Shown here: positions 39,062 through 47,420 of the stretch, piece by piece
How positions within the stretch are numbered: position 1 is the first letter of the stretch
Layout: each line of letters opens with the position of its first letter
Source of the DNA: Planctomycetota bacterium
Lineage (GTDB): Bacteria; Planctomycetota; J058; JAJDCQ01
Length of the DNA: 64,000 nt
Reading direction: 5' to 3'
Assembly: GCA_029260755.1 (NCBI GenBank)
Contig: JAJDCQ010000051.1
Coordinates: forward strand, 62,001-126,000
Translations under genes and position numbers: made by a program
Notes under the pieces: generated by a model
Told to the model about the DNA's origin: nothing
Database searches by the model: none
What the model saw: the letters and a program-made list of their open reading frames with translations, nothing else

Positions 39062-41255
39062 CCGCACGATGCAGGAGACTGGCTCCGAACCGTCGGCGCC
39101 TTTGGTCTTTCGGATCGAGGGCATGGACTGCGCCGAGGAGGTCAGCGTCCTGCGGGACGAGCTCGCATCCCTCGTGGGCGGTGAGCAGCACCTGGCCTTC
39201 GATGTCCTGCGCGGCCGGATGATCGTCCGCGATCCCGAGCGACGCGTCGGGCCCGAGGAGATCGTCGACGCGATCGCCCGGACCGGGATGCGGGCCAGTC
39301 CCTGGCGCGACGACCGCTCCGACGGAGGCGACGAGTCAGCTCGCTCGTCGCGGACCGGCCTGACGATCGCGTGCGCCGTGCTCGGTGCGGGAGGCTTCGC
39401 GGCGCACGCCTTCTCGGCGGGCAGCGTGGGAGCTGCCCTGGGCGAAGGAGCGGAAGGGGGCATCCCGCTCGCGGTGCGTGTCCTCTACGGGGTCGCGATC
39501 GCGGCGGGCGGCGTCCACGTGCTTCCGAAGGCGTGGAGCGCCGTTCGCCGGCTCCGGCCCGACATGAACCTGCTCATGACGGTGGCCGTGGCCGGAGCGA
39601 TCGGGATCGGCGAGTGGCTCGAGGCGACGACCGTCACCCTGCTCTTCGCGGTGTCGCTGGCCCTCGAGAGCTGGAGCGTCGGCCGCGCCCGGCGGGCGGT
39701 GGAGAAGCTTCTGAGCGTCGCGCCTCCGACGGCTCGACTCATCAACGAGCCGGGCGGACCCCGCGAGGTCGCACCGGAGGAGGTCCACGTCGGTCAGACG
39801 GTGCTCGTCAAGCCGGGAGAGCGGATCCCGCTCGACGGTCGCGTCGCCAGCGGCGAGAGCGACGTGGACCAGTCGCCGATCACCGGCGAGAGCCGACCGG
39901 TCGAGAAGGCACCGGGGGACGAGGTCTTCGCGGGCACCGTGAACGGCGCGGGCGCGCTCGAGGTCACATGCGAGAAGGCTGCCGCCGACTCGACGCTCGC
40001 ACACGTCGTCCGGCTCGTCGCCGAGGCGCACGCCGGCCGCTCACCCGCGGAGCAGTGGGTCGAGCGTTTCGCGCGCGTCTACACACCGGCCGTGCTCGGG
40101 TTGGCGCTCGCTGTCCTGCTCGTCCCGCCGCTCGTCTTCGACGGCGCGTGGGGCGAGTGGCTCTACCGTGCTCTCGTGCTACTCGTAATCGGTTGCCCGT
40201 GCGCGCTCGTCATATCCACGCCGGTCAGCATCGTCAGTGCCTTGGCCGCCTCGGCCCGCCACGGCGTGCTGATCAAGGGAGGCGTCTATGTCGAGATGCC
40301 GGCCCGGCTCAGGGTCGTCGCGATGGACAAGACGGGCACGCTCACCGAGGGGCGTTTCGCCGTCGTTGAGGTCGTGCCGCTTGCCGGCCACGGCGAGGCG
40401 GACCTGATCGAGCGGGTGGCCGCGCTCGAGCAGCACAGCAACCACCCGATCGCTCGAGCGATCGTGGCCCACGCGGAGGAGCGCGGGCTCGCCCTTCCGC
40501 CGGTCGAGGGGTTCCAGACCATCGCCGGCAAGGGAGCAACGGGCCGGGTCGAGGGGCGCGAGTACTGGCTCGGCTCGCACCGCTACCTCGAGGAGCGTGG
40601 GCAGGAGACACCCGAGATCCACGACCGCCTCGAGGCGATGTCGGCCGCGGGACGGACCGTCGTCGTCGTCGGGAACTCGGAGCACGTATGCGGCCTCATC
40701 GCCATCGCCGACGCCGTCCGCCCGGAGGCGGCGAGGACCGTCGCGGAGATCCGGGAGGCGGGCATCGAACGCGTCGTCATGCTCACCGGTGACAACCGCG
40801 GCACCGCCGAGGCGGTGGGGCGCGCGACGGGAGTCGACGAGGTGCAGGCCGAGCTTCTGCCCGCGGACAAGGTAGCCGCGGTGGAGGAGCTCGTCCGGCG
40901 GTACGGGACGGTAGCGATGGTCGGTGACGGCGTCAACGACGCCCCCGCTCTCGCCCGCGCGAGCCTCGGAATCGCCATGGGCGCGGCCGGGAGCGACGCG
41001 GCGATCGAGACGGCCGACGTGGCGCTGATGTCGGATCAGCTCGACCGGATCCCCTGGCTCGTCCGACACGCCCGCCGAACGCTGTCGATCATCAGGCAGA
41101 ACATCGTCGTCTCGATCGGCGTGAAGATCGTCTTCGTGGCGCTCACGTTCGTCGGGCTCGCAACGCTCTGGACCGCGATCGCCGCAGACATGGGCGTCTC
41201 GCTGCTCGTGATCCTCAACGCGCTGCGACTGCTCCGCCCGCACCGCGATACGTAG
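39042..41255 (+). CDS. zntA: Zn/Cd/Pb-type P1B ATPase
   Basis: 737 aa from ATG 39042; ATG 39069, just after the previous stop, is an alternative. One N-terminal HMA-like domain has the degenerate motif GMDCAEEV with a single Cys. Six to eight helices; metal motif VIGCPCALV, phosphorylation DKTGT, hinge [10 protein letters not shown]. The conserved Lys and Asp of Zn/Cd/Pb pumps are in the last helices ([16 protein letters not shown]). It exports divalent metal from cytosol to periplasm, feeding the RND pump before it. Confidence 0.92.
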   Translation: MTDTTTSRTMQETGSEPSAPLVFRIEGMDCAEEVSVLRDELASLVGGEQHLAFDVLRGRMIVRDPERRVGPEEIVDAIARTGMRASPWRDDRSDGGDESARSSRTGLTIACAVLGAGGFAAHAFSAGSVGAALGEGAEGGIPLAVRVLYGVAIAAGGVHVLPKAWSAVRRLRPDMNLLMTVAVAGAIGIGEWLEATTVTLLFAVSLALESWSVGRARRAVEKLLSVAPPTARLINEPGGPREVAPEEVHVGQTVLVKPGERIPLDGRVASGESDVDQSPITGESRPVEKAPGDEVFAGTVNGAGALEVTCEKAAADSTLAHVVRLVAEAHAGRSPAEQWVERFARVYTPAVLGLALAVLLVPPLVFDGAWGEWLYRALVLLVIGCPCALVISTPVSIVSALAASARHGVLIKGGVYVEMPARLRVVAMDKTGTLTEGRFAVVEVVPLAGHGEADLIERVAALEQHSNHPIARAIVAHAEERGLALPPVEGFQTIAGKGATGRVEGREYWLGSHRYLEERGQETPEIHDRLEAMSAAGRTVVVVGNSEHVCGLIAIADAVRPEAARTVAEIREAGIERVVMLTGDNRGTAEAVGRATGVDEVQAELLPADKVAAVEELVRRYGTVAMVGDGVNDAPALARASLGIAMGAAGSDAAIETADVALMSDQLDRIPWLVRHARRTLSIIRQNIVVSIGVKIVFVALTFVGLATLWTAIAADMGVSLLVILNALRLLRPHRDT

Positions 41256-41282
41256 GCGGCCCGAGACGGCGCGCTCACACGG

Positions 41283-42155
41283 TCAGAAGCTGAGGTGGTC
41301 AGGTCCGAAGACGAGCGACCCGCCGTAGAATCCGGTCGCGCCGAGGAGCAGTGCGGCAACGAGCAGAGCCGCGCGATAGCCGAGGAGCAGCTTTGGATCC
41401 TCGCGACGTCGGGCGAGCTCGGAGAGCACCGCCGCCGCGACGATCACGATGGCTGAGCCCGTGCCAAGCCATCGGTGCCAGCCAAGAACCGACGCGAGCT
41501 CGCCGGGGTATCGAGCGAAGGCGCCGGCCGCCCAGCCGAGTCCGGCGGCGACGACCGCGCCAGCCGCTCCTGCGGCGATGTTGACGCGCGCGGTCGCCTC
41601 GGCGAGCGGCCTCGGGCCCCGGACGAGGACGAGGAGCTCGGCCAACGCCGCGACCAGGACGAGCGCGATCGGGAAGTGGATCGCGATCGGGTGGAGCTTG
41701 CCGAGGAAGCGGACGAGGCGTGCCGGGCCGTGCGGGTGATCGCCGTGGTCGGTCGCGTGGTCGTGACCAGTGCCTCCGTGGTCGTTGCCATGCGCGTCGT
41801 CGCCGTGGGCGTGGGCGGAGCCCCCACCGTTGCCGTCGTGGTCGCCGTGCCCGTCGTCATCATGGGCGTGCCCGCTGCCGGCGTCCGGGGCAAGCTGCGG
41901 CACGTTGGCGAGGAACGGCGTCGGGTCCTCGAGGAACTTCTTGCGGCAGCGACCGCAGCAGAGCCAGACGCGCGTGCCCTCGTGATCGACCGAGATCTCC
42001 GGGTCGACCGGCTCGTCCGGCATGACGGGGCACATGAGGTTCGTGGGCTTGGGGTCCGAGGACTCCTGGGCGGAAGCGTCCGGCGAGGCGGCGAGAAGCA
42101 CCAGAGCCAGAGCCAGCGCGACGGCGAGGGTCTGCGTTCGGGGCGGGGCTCTCAT
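41283..42155 (-). CDS. Membrane protein: TRASH/YHS-like metal domain, His linker, DUF2231-like helices
   Basis: 290 aa. Signal peptide to about residue 29. A metal domain has MCPVMPDEPVD, then VWLCCGRCRKKFLEDP, the TRASH/YHS pattern. A 60-residue His/Asp/Gly linker (HAHDDDGHGDHDGNGGG) precedes four helices starting KLHPIAIHFPIALVLVAAL, characteristic of DUF2231 membrane proteins. It faces the P-ATPase gene tail to tail. The fused layout suggests metal or heme sensing or handling at the membrane; no exact role is known. Confidence 0.75.
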   Translation of the reverse strand: MRAPPRTQTLAVALALALVLLAASPDASAQESSDPKPTNLMCPVMPDEPVDPEISVDHEGTRVWLCCGRCRKKFLEDPTPFLANVPQLAPDAGSGHAHDDDGHGDHDGNGGGSAHAHGDDAHGNDHGGTGHDHATDHGDHPHGPARLVRFLGKLHPIAIHFPIALVLVAALAELLVLVRGPRPLAEATARVNIAAGAAGAVVAAGLGWAAGAFARYPGELASVLGWHRWLGTGSAIVIVAAAVLSELARRREDPKLLLGYRAALLVAALLLGATGFYGGSLVFGPDHLSF

Positions 42156-42245
42156 CGCGACCTGCTCCGTCTGAGAAAGCGGCGGAGGAGGCTCCTCGAC
42201 GAGCGGGGAGCCTCCTCCGCCGTAGGGGAGGGGGTAGGGAGGGAA

Positions 42246-43022
42246 TCAGTGATCGTCGTCGTGGCCGTCGTGGCCCTTCTTCTTGCCGTGATCGTCGTGG
42301 CCCTTCTTGCCGTGCTCGTCATGATCGTCGCCATGACCGTCGCCGTGACCGTCGCCGTGACCGTCGCCGTGACCGTCGTGACCGCCGTGCCCGAGCTTCG
42401 CCAGGTGGGCGGCCGGGTCGGCGTGCACCTTCTTCACGCACATCTTGCAGCAGAGTCGGACCAGCCGGTTGCCGAGGACGACGTCGAACGGCTTACCCAT
42501 CGCGTCGAGCTTCTCGCCGGAGACGACGCACGTGTCGAGGGTGTAGCTCCCCTTCTGCTCGGCGATGATGCGTTCGTCGAGCTTGGCGAGGAACTTCGCC
42601 GGGTCCTTCTTCAGGTCCTTGATGCAGCCCTTACAGCAGAGCTGGAGATACCGGTTGCCGTGGACGTAGTCGACCGGGTCGCCCATGTCTCCGCCCATCT
42701 CGTCGCCGCTCACCACGCATGGGCCCGCGGGGTAGTGCGGCTTCTGCTGGGCGATGATCGCCTCGTCCACCTTCTTCAGGATCGAGGCTGCGTCCTTGTG
42801 GAACTTCTTCGTGCAGCCCTTGCAGCAGAGCCGGATCTCACGTCCGTCGTGCTCGACCACGACCGGCTTGCCCATTCCGCCGAGCTTCTCGCCCGAGACC
42901 GGGCAGGTGTCGAGCGTGTAGGGGTCGGCTGCGCCGTCGTCGGCCCTCGTCATCGCAGTGAGGCCGACCGCCGCGCCGATCGTCAGGGCGGCCACCAGGA
43001 CGAGCTTCTTCGTTTGAGCCAT
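42246..43022 (-). CDS. Periplasmic metal protein with three TRASH-like domains and a His tail
   Basis: 258 aa. Signal peptide ending TRADDG. Three tandem units of about 60 residues each have an initial single Cys in (T)CPVSGEKL, PCVVSGDEM or TCVVSGEKL and a later CCKGCTKKFHKD, CCKGCIKDLKKD or CCKMCVKKVHAD. This is the CxxxG plus CCxxC pattern of TRASH/YHS metal domains. The tail is GHGDGH repeats and ends GHDDDH. It could bind several soft metals. It is divergently transcribed from the BNR protein gene. Confidence 0.85.
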   Translation of the reverse strand: MAQTKKLVLVAALTIGAAVGLTAMTRADDGAADPYTLDTCPVSGEKLGGMGKPVVVEHDGREIRLCCKGCTKKFHKDAASILKKVDEAIIAQQKPHYPAGPCVVSGDEMGGDMGDPVDYVHGNRYLQLCCKGCIKDLKKDPAKFLAKLDERIIAEQKGSYTLDTCVVSGEKLDAMGKPFDVVLGNRLVRLCCKMCVKKVHADPAAHLAKLGHGGHDGHGDGHGDGHGDGHGDDHDEHGKKGHDDHGKKKGHDGHDDDH

Positions 43023-43169
43023 CGTCGCGTCTCCTTCGCGTAGGGAACCAGTGCGGCCGTTGGACGTCCGCCGGACGCATCGTCTTCGGCGTCGGTCGGA
43101 GCGTGGTCGCGGCCTTCCGACTGCAAGTCCAGGCCCATCCGCGCAACCCCTGCGCCTTGGTCTTGGATC

Positions 43170-43199
43170 GTGACGCTCGGGGTCACACCGTGATTCACG
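43170..43199. promoter_or_regulatory. Two adjacent GTGAC/GTCAC dyads
   Basis: In the 253-bp divergent region between 43022 and 43276 a GTGAC-N7-GTCAC inverted repeat (43170-43186) is followed by the perfect CGTGA-T-TCACG (43189-43199). They lie about 80 bp upstream of the plus-strand start and about 150 bp from the minus-strand start. Confidence 0.4.
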
Positions 43200-43275
43200 C
43201 CGGCCGTGCCGACGCGCGTTGCCTCCCCCGTCCATCGATGACATCCTCGTCTCGTCACCTGCTCAGGAGGATCTG

Positions 43276-44490
43276 ATGCGTCTTCGTACCGTCCTCGCCG
43301 GCCTCGCGATCTCCTCGATCACCCTCTTCAGCGGGTCGTCGCTCGCACTCGCGGAGGGTCCGGTCCGTGTCGCCAGCGAGCTGAGCCCGATCCAGCCGAG
43401 CATCGCGATGGATGGCGACGGCAACATCTACGTCGCGTTCATCGGCGGCCGCGGGAGTAAGGACATCTACGTCATCAGTTCAGCCGACGGCGGCCGGTCC
43501 TTCGGTGAGCCGGTGAAGGCGATGGACGTCGGCGGCGAGGCGGCCGGCGGTCGCCAGCGCGGGCCGCGGATCGGCGTCGACGACAAGAAACGGATCTACG
43601 TCTCCGCCGTTCAGCAGCTCGAGGGCAAGGGGCCGGGCCAGAAGTTCCCGCAGGGCGACGTGTGGCTCACCGTCTCGAGCGACGGCGGCAAGACGTTCTC
43701 GAAGCCCGTGCAGTGCAACGACCGGCGCAAGGCGGTCGACACGGAAAAGGCGAAGAAGAGCGCGAAGGAAGGCATGCACTGGATGGCGGTCCAGGGCGAC
43801 GGGACGGTCCATCTCTGCTGGCTCGACCACCGCCTCGCGCCGAAGCTCGGCCAGATGATCGCCTACACCAAGGTGACCGACGCGGGGACCAAGGTGGCGC
43901 CCAACGTCATCGCCTACGCCGCGCCGGACACCGTCTGCCAGTGCTGCACGCCCGGGCTCGCCGTCGACGCGAAGGGCAACCCATCGATCGCCTTCCGCAA
44001 TGCGATCGCGGGCGACAACCAAGTCTGGGTCGTCCGCTCGACCAACAAGGGCAAGTCGTGGAAGAAGGCCGCGCCCGTGACCCGGGCGAAGGCCAACATC
44101 AACCAGTGCCCGATGGACGCTCCGTCGGTCGCCGTCACCTCCGACGGCAAGAAAGTCGCCGTCGCCTGGATGGACCAGCGCAGCGGCAAGCGGAACACCT
44201 GGCTGCGGCTGCCGAACGGCAAGGAGATCCCGCTCGCCAACGCCGCGGGCGCCCAGCAGGGCCATCCGAACGTCACGCTCGACGCGAGCGGCAACGTCTG
44301 GGCGGTGTGGACCGAGATCGGCGGCGGCGAGCGCGCGATCTACGGGCTCGCTCCGAAGGCGAAGCGCGCTGTCCGGATCTCGGAAGAGGCCGACGTCGGG
44401 TTCCCCGTCATCGCCTGGAGCGAGAAGACCGGCGCCGTCGTCGCCTACGAGGTGGGCGGCGGCGTCGTCGTGCGTCGCTGGCCGGAGTAA
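43276..44490 (+). CDS. Exported BNR/sialidase-like beta-propeller protein
   Basis: 404 aa. ATG with AGGAGG five bases upstream; signal peptide ending ALAEGP. Several BNR (Asp-box) repeats are visible, such as SSADGGRSF, SSDGGKTF and STNKGKSW, so the fold is a sialidase-like propeller. There is no sialidase arginine triad that I can assign. A conserved-looking DTVCQCCTPG motif with three Cys could hold metal. Its last 87 bases are repeated at 45832-45918. Confidence 0.8.
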   Translation: MRLRTVLAGLAISSITLFSGSSLALAEGPVRVASELSPIQPSIAMDGDGNIYVAFIGGRGSKDIYVISSADGGRSFGEPVKAMDVGGEAAGGRQRGPRIGVDDKKRIYVSAVQQLEGKGPGQKFPQGDVWLTVSSDGGKTFSKPVQCNDRRKAVDTEKAKKSAKEGMHWMAVQGDGTVHLCWLDHRLAPKLGQMIAYTKVTDAGTKVAPNVIAYAAPDTVCQCCTPGLAVDAKGNPSIAFRNAIAGDNQVWVVRSTNKGKSWKKAAPVTRAKANINQCPMDAPSVAVTSDGKKVAVAWMDQRSGKRNTWLRLPNGKEIPLANAAGAQQGHPNVTLDASGNVWAVWTEIGGGERAIYGLAPKAKRAVRISEEADVGFPVIAWSEKTGAVVAYEVGGGVVVRRWPE

Positions 44491-44507
44491 GTAGCCCACA
44501 CCGTCAG

Positions 44508-44864
44508 TCAGTCGTCCGCTCTCAGTTGGACGCGCTCGATCGTGCCGGCGGTCAGCCCGACCCGGTCGGCCGTGTGGCGGAGCTGCTCATTACTGACGGG
44601 CCGACCGGTCAGCCGAAACGAGACGTCCCCGCGGATCAGGTCCACTCGAGTGTCGTTGACGCCGTCCAGGCGTCCAAGGGCCTTCTCGAGGCCCGTCGTT
44701 CACGCGCCTCAGGTCGCTCCGAGGATCTCGATCGTCACCACCTCGGCGGCGGCCGGCTCGGCGGTGTGCGTCGCCCGGGGTGGTTCCGGAGCGGGCAGTC
44801 GGTCGAAAACCGCGTGGGCATTTGGGGATCGAGTCGGACCCTTGAGATAGTCCGCTCGGTCCAC
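44508..44864 (-). CDS. HMA-domain protein with two in-frame TGA at the CxxC site (putative selenoprotein A)
   Basis: Read through two TGA codons (44711-44709 and 44702-44700) the frame gives a 118-residue protein from GTG 44864. The HMA part is VTIEILGAT-U-GA-U-TTGLEKAL (Sec52, Sec55), then RLDGVNDTRVDL and a normal beta-alpha-beta end. The TGAs replace both cysteines of GMTCxxC. No signal peptide is present; the first 35 codons have lower third-position GC and may be linker or non-coding. The frame is the same as that of the upstream thioredoxin gene, whose TGA stop is 3 bases before this GTG, so a longer fusion is possible. Metal binding is inferred from the HMA fold. Confidence 0.65.
44658..44674 (-). 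promoter_or_regulatory. SECIS-like hairpin of HMA copy A
   Basis: In the mRNA, GACGCC and GGCGUC pair around the loop UGGAC. The stem begins 25 bases after the second UGA, so the loop is at about +32, inside the range of bacterial SECIS elements, and a G is among the first two loop bases. A second 5-bp stem (44678-44694) lies closer to the UGA. Confidence 0.45.
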
Positions 44865-44867
44865 GTT

Positions 44868-45641
44868 TCAGCGATTCGCGGCCTCCAGGGCGACCAACAC
44901 CTCGTCGGCGGTCTTGAAGCCGACGAGGCGAGCGAGCTCCTTGCCGTCCGCGGAGAGGACACGTGCGTCGGGAAGCCCGGAGACGCGGAACCACTTCGAG
45001 ACCTCCGGGTGGGCGTCCGTATCCACCTTCACAAAGACGAACCCTTCGAGCTTGGCGACAACCCGAGGCTCGACCCACGTCTCCTTCAGCATCTTCTTGC
45101 AGGGGCCGCACCAGTCGGCGTAGAAGTCGAGCAGCACCAGCTTCTCTTCGTCACGGGCCCGATCAAGCGCCGTCTGGATGAGGTCGGGCACCGGGCCGGT
45201 CGGCGCGGCGGTCGCGCGGCTCGGCACCTGCTCGGGCGTCAGCACCGTGGCGCCGAAGTTGAGGGCCTCGACCGCGTCGACCATCTCGTCGTCGGTTGGC
45301 TGCTTGCCGTCGGTCGTGACCGAGAAGAGGTCACGCTCGAGGTCCATCTCCACCTTCGCTACTCCGTGAAGCCCTTCCAGGGCTTCCTTGACCCCTTCGG
45401 GTCACGTCATTCACGTCGCCCCTGCTTTGCTCTTCATCATGCCGGTCACCTGGAGCACGACGGTGCGGCCCGTGGGAGTCGATGACGGGGGCGGGTCGAC
45501 CTCGGGCGGCGACGGTGCTGCCGGCGCCTCCGTCGGTCCCTCGCGCGCGGGTGGTGTTTCCCCGCCCTCGCAGCCGGCGGCCATCAAGAAGATGGTCCCG
45601 AGCACCGCTCCCGCGACGACTCTCGACATGATTCTCTTCAA
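44868..45641 (-). CDS. HMA-thioredoxin lipoprotein with UxxU site (putative selenoprotein B)
   Basis: 257 residues if two TGA codons (45413-45411 and 45404-45402) are decoded. TTG 45641 or ATG 45629 starts a signal with lipobox LMAAGC. A Pro/Ala linker leads to the HMA domain VVLQVTG...GAT-U-MT-U-PEGVKEALEGLHGV (Sec77, Sec80). Residues about 145-257 are a thioredoxin domain with FYADWCGPCKK (Cys178, Cys181). Conventional calling gives a 76-residue lipoprotein fragment and a separate thioredoxin from an internal GTG. The upstream and downstream halves are in exactly the same frame. A periplasmic Trx partner could reduce the UxxU pair or the metal. Confidence 0.75.
45369..45385 (-). promoter_or_regulatory. 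SECIS-like hairpin of HMA copy B
   Basis: AAGCCC pairs perfectly with GGGCUU around the loop UGGAA. The stem starts 16 bases after the second UGA, placing the loop at about +23. A second perfect 6-bp stem with a GAAG loop (45389-45404) includes the second UGA itself. Confidence 0.5.
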
Positions 45642-45831
45642 CGGTCACCACTCCTCTAGCTCTCGCCAATCTAGTTTCGGCGATCTCGGTCTCTGGATGC
45701 GCGGAAAGCAGAAGTGCTCCCACGACGACGCCGAGGCAGACGAGCAGATGTCGGCCGGCGTCGCCCGTCCGCCCCGTCGATTGCCGCGCGTCTGATCGGT
45801 TCCACCGGAGGGCCACCGCAGAGCGGTCACG

Positions 45832-45918
45832 CCCGTCATCGCCTGGAGCGAGAAGACCGGCGCCGTCGTCGCCTACGAGGTGGGCGGCGGCGGCGTCGTC
45901 CGGCGCTGGCGGGAGTAG
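45832..45918 (+). pseudogene. Duplicated 3' end of the BNR-protein gene
   Basis: These 87 bases match 44404-44490 without gaps and still end in a stop codon. The translation PVIAWSEKTGAVVAYEVGGG is identical at first, then three residues differ. No upstream part of the gene is present. It lies 7 bp from the convergent HMA copy C, as the intact gene lies 17 bp from HMA copy A, so an ancestral gene pair was duplicated and trimmed. Confidence 0.85.
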
Positions 45919-45925
45919 ACGCACC

Positions 45926-46477
45926 TCAGCGCCGCCAACGCGCCGCGACGATGCGGACCTCGCCGTCCGCGTGATCGAGCTCCGCGTCGAGCAGCCCCTC
46001 GCCAGTGAGCTCCGTCGCCAGGGCGATCGGCCGGGCGGAGCCGTCGATCCGGAACCGCGACGCGCCCACGGCGTCCCGCTCAACGCGTCCCCGTGCGAGG
46101 ATCGTCATCGCACCCGGGTCAAAGCCGCTCTCGCGCACCGCCCGTGGGATGGCGGCCAGGTCGAGATCGGCCTGCTGCGCCGGCTCGATCGTGACGATGT
46201 TCTCCTGGAGCGCAACGCGCACCTGGGCGACGCCCTCCAGGCGCCGCAGGCCGTCGGAGACGGCCTTCACTCACGGCAGTCACTCGAGGCCGCGAGCCAC
46301 GATCGTCGCCTGGACGAGGCCGGCCTCCACGGCGTCGACCGGCGCGGCGGCCCGCGGCGCGCGGTCGGGCGCGGTGTCGGGAGCCGGTGCGCTCGTGGTA
46401 GTCGCGCAGCCGGCGGCCGCCACGGCGGACGCGAGGAGGATGGGGCACAGCGGACAGGGGGCGGGGGCGCGCGTCAT
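45926..46477 (-). CDS. HMA-domain lipoprotein with UxxU site (putative selenoprotein C)
   Basis: 183 residues from ATG 46477 (AAGGAG seven bases upstream) if TGA at 46282-46280 and 46273-46271 are decoded. Signal with lipobox AVAAAGC. The HMA domain reads VQATIVARGLE-U-LP-U-VKAVSDGLRRLEGV (Sec66, Sec69) and continues AQVRVALQENIVTIEP and IPRAVRESGFDP, a full beta-alpha-beta-beta-alpha-beta pattern. About 40 C-terminal residues form a further unknown beta-rich part. It follows the outer-membrane protein gene by 20 bp, behind a MerR-type promoter. The domain makes a soft metal the likely ligand. Confidence 0.75.
46229..46245 (-). promoter_or_regulatory. SECIS-like hairpin of HMA copy C
   Basis: GGCGCC pairs with GGCGUC (one G-U) around the loop UGGAG. 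The stem begins 25 bases after the second UGA, identical to copy A. Another perfect 7-bp stem (46249-46265) with a UCC loop lies closer to the UGA. Confidence 0.45.
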
Positions 46478-46497
46478 GGGAGTCTCCTTCTCGTTCG

Positions 46498-47382
46498 CTA
46501 GAACCGGATCTTCACGGCCAGCCCGGCGCCCAAGCGCCGGTGGCCGAGGTCGTCCTCGATCTCGTCGACGACCGGGATGCGGACGTTCACCTCGAGCTGG
46601 ACCGATGGCGTGACGTAGAGCTGCAGGCCGGGGGCGGCCCAGACCTCGAACCCCTCGTCGTCGGCGCCGCGCTCTCCGGCGCGGCTCTCGACGCGATAGG
46701 TCGCCAGCAGCTCGGCGACGAGCCGTACCTCGAGCTCCTCGCCCGTCTCGAAGCGGGCCGGGTGGAGCCGGAACCAGTAGGCGACGTCGAGATGGGCGGT
46801 CGGGCCGGCGCGGAAGCCGTCGTGCCGCGTCGTGTGTCGCAGCCACGCGTCGGCCGAGAACCGGTGCCGGTCGCGCACAAGCGTGACGACGGCGCCGATG
46901 CCCGAACCCCAGCCACCCGTCCCGAGCTGGAGCCTTCGCGGGATCTCGACGCCCCCGTCGCGGCGGTCGTGCTCGGCCGTCGGAGCGACGAGCTCGGCGA
47001 GCGCGGCGAAGCGCGTCGACTTCATCACCTCGTCCGACTGGAACAGGCTCACCTTCGCGCGCAGGCGGACGTCGCCCAAGCCTGCGAGCGCCTTGTCATT
47101 GCCGCGGCCGGCGGCGTCGGCGAACTCGACGCGGCGGTGGAGGACGAGCGGCGCGGTCAGCCGAAGCTCGATCTTGGTCGTCAGCCCGACGATCGCTTGC
47201 GCGTCGAGGCGGAGGTCGCGGAGGTCGCCGGTCTCGGTGTAGCGGAGAAAGCCACGTGCGGTGGGCAGCTCGGGCGAGGTGACCCCGCCGTCCTCGGTCT
47301 CGATGTTGGCCCGGGCTGGCGTCGGGAGGGCGCCGGCGACGACGAGGGCGACGATGGCAATCGCGGGTGGGGCGAGGCGCAT
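46498..47382 (-). CDS. Outer-membrane beta-barrel protein of a metal operon
   Basis: 294 aa. Signal peptide ending TPARANI, then alternating amphipathic strands (TKIELRLTAPLVL, DVRLRAKVSLFQ, HRFSADAWLRHT) and a final AVKIRF, typical for outer-membrane barrels assembled by BamA. It resembles transporter-type barrels often annotated next to copper genes, but I cannot name the family. The ATG lies at the predicted transcription start of the MerR-type promoter, so the mRNA may be leaderless. HMA copy C follows. Confidence 0.75.
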   Translation of the reverse strand: MRLAPPAIAIVALVVAGALPTPARANIETEDGGVTSPELPTARGFLRYTETGDLRDLRLDAQAIVGLTTKIELRLTAPLVLHRRVEFADAAGRGNDKALAGLGDVRLRAKVSLFQSDEVMKSTRFAALAELVAPTAEHDRRDGGVEIPRRLQLGTGGWGSGIGAVVTLVRDRHRFSADAWLRHTTRHDGFRAGPTAHLDVAYWFRLHPARFETGEELEVRLVAELLATYRVESRAGERGADDEGFEVWAAPGLQLYVTPSVQLEVNVRIPVVDEIEDDLGHRRLGAGLAVKIRF

Positions 47383-47388
47383 GGCCTG

Positions 47389-47420
47389 ATCCTACACCCT
47401 GCACCCGGGTGCAAGGTCAA
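47389..47420 (-). promoter_or_regulatory. MerR-family promoter with 20-bp spacer
   Basis: On the minus strand TTGACC (-35, 47420-47415) and TAGGAT (-10, 47394-47389) are separated by 20 bp holding the dyad TTGCACCCGGGTGCAGGG. Over-long spacers with central dyads are the hallmark of MerR/CueR-controlled promoters. The stop codon of the merR gene is embedded in the -35 box. The expected start site coincides with the ATG at 47382. Confidence 0.8.

Noticed and set aside
39042..39120. Zn-ATPase N-terminal HMA as another Sec site
   Set aside because: Its motif is GMDCAEEV with ordinary Cys and Glu codons and no in-frame TGA.
44508..46477. Three HMA genes as simple pseudogenes
   Set aside because: All six disruptions are TGA, all at metal-cysteine positions with identical spacing, and no frameshift or other stop occurs in the frames; decay would be random. 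It remains the fallback if no Sec machinery exists.
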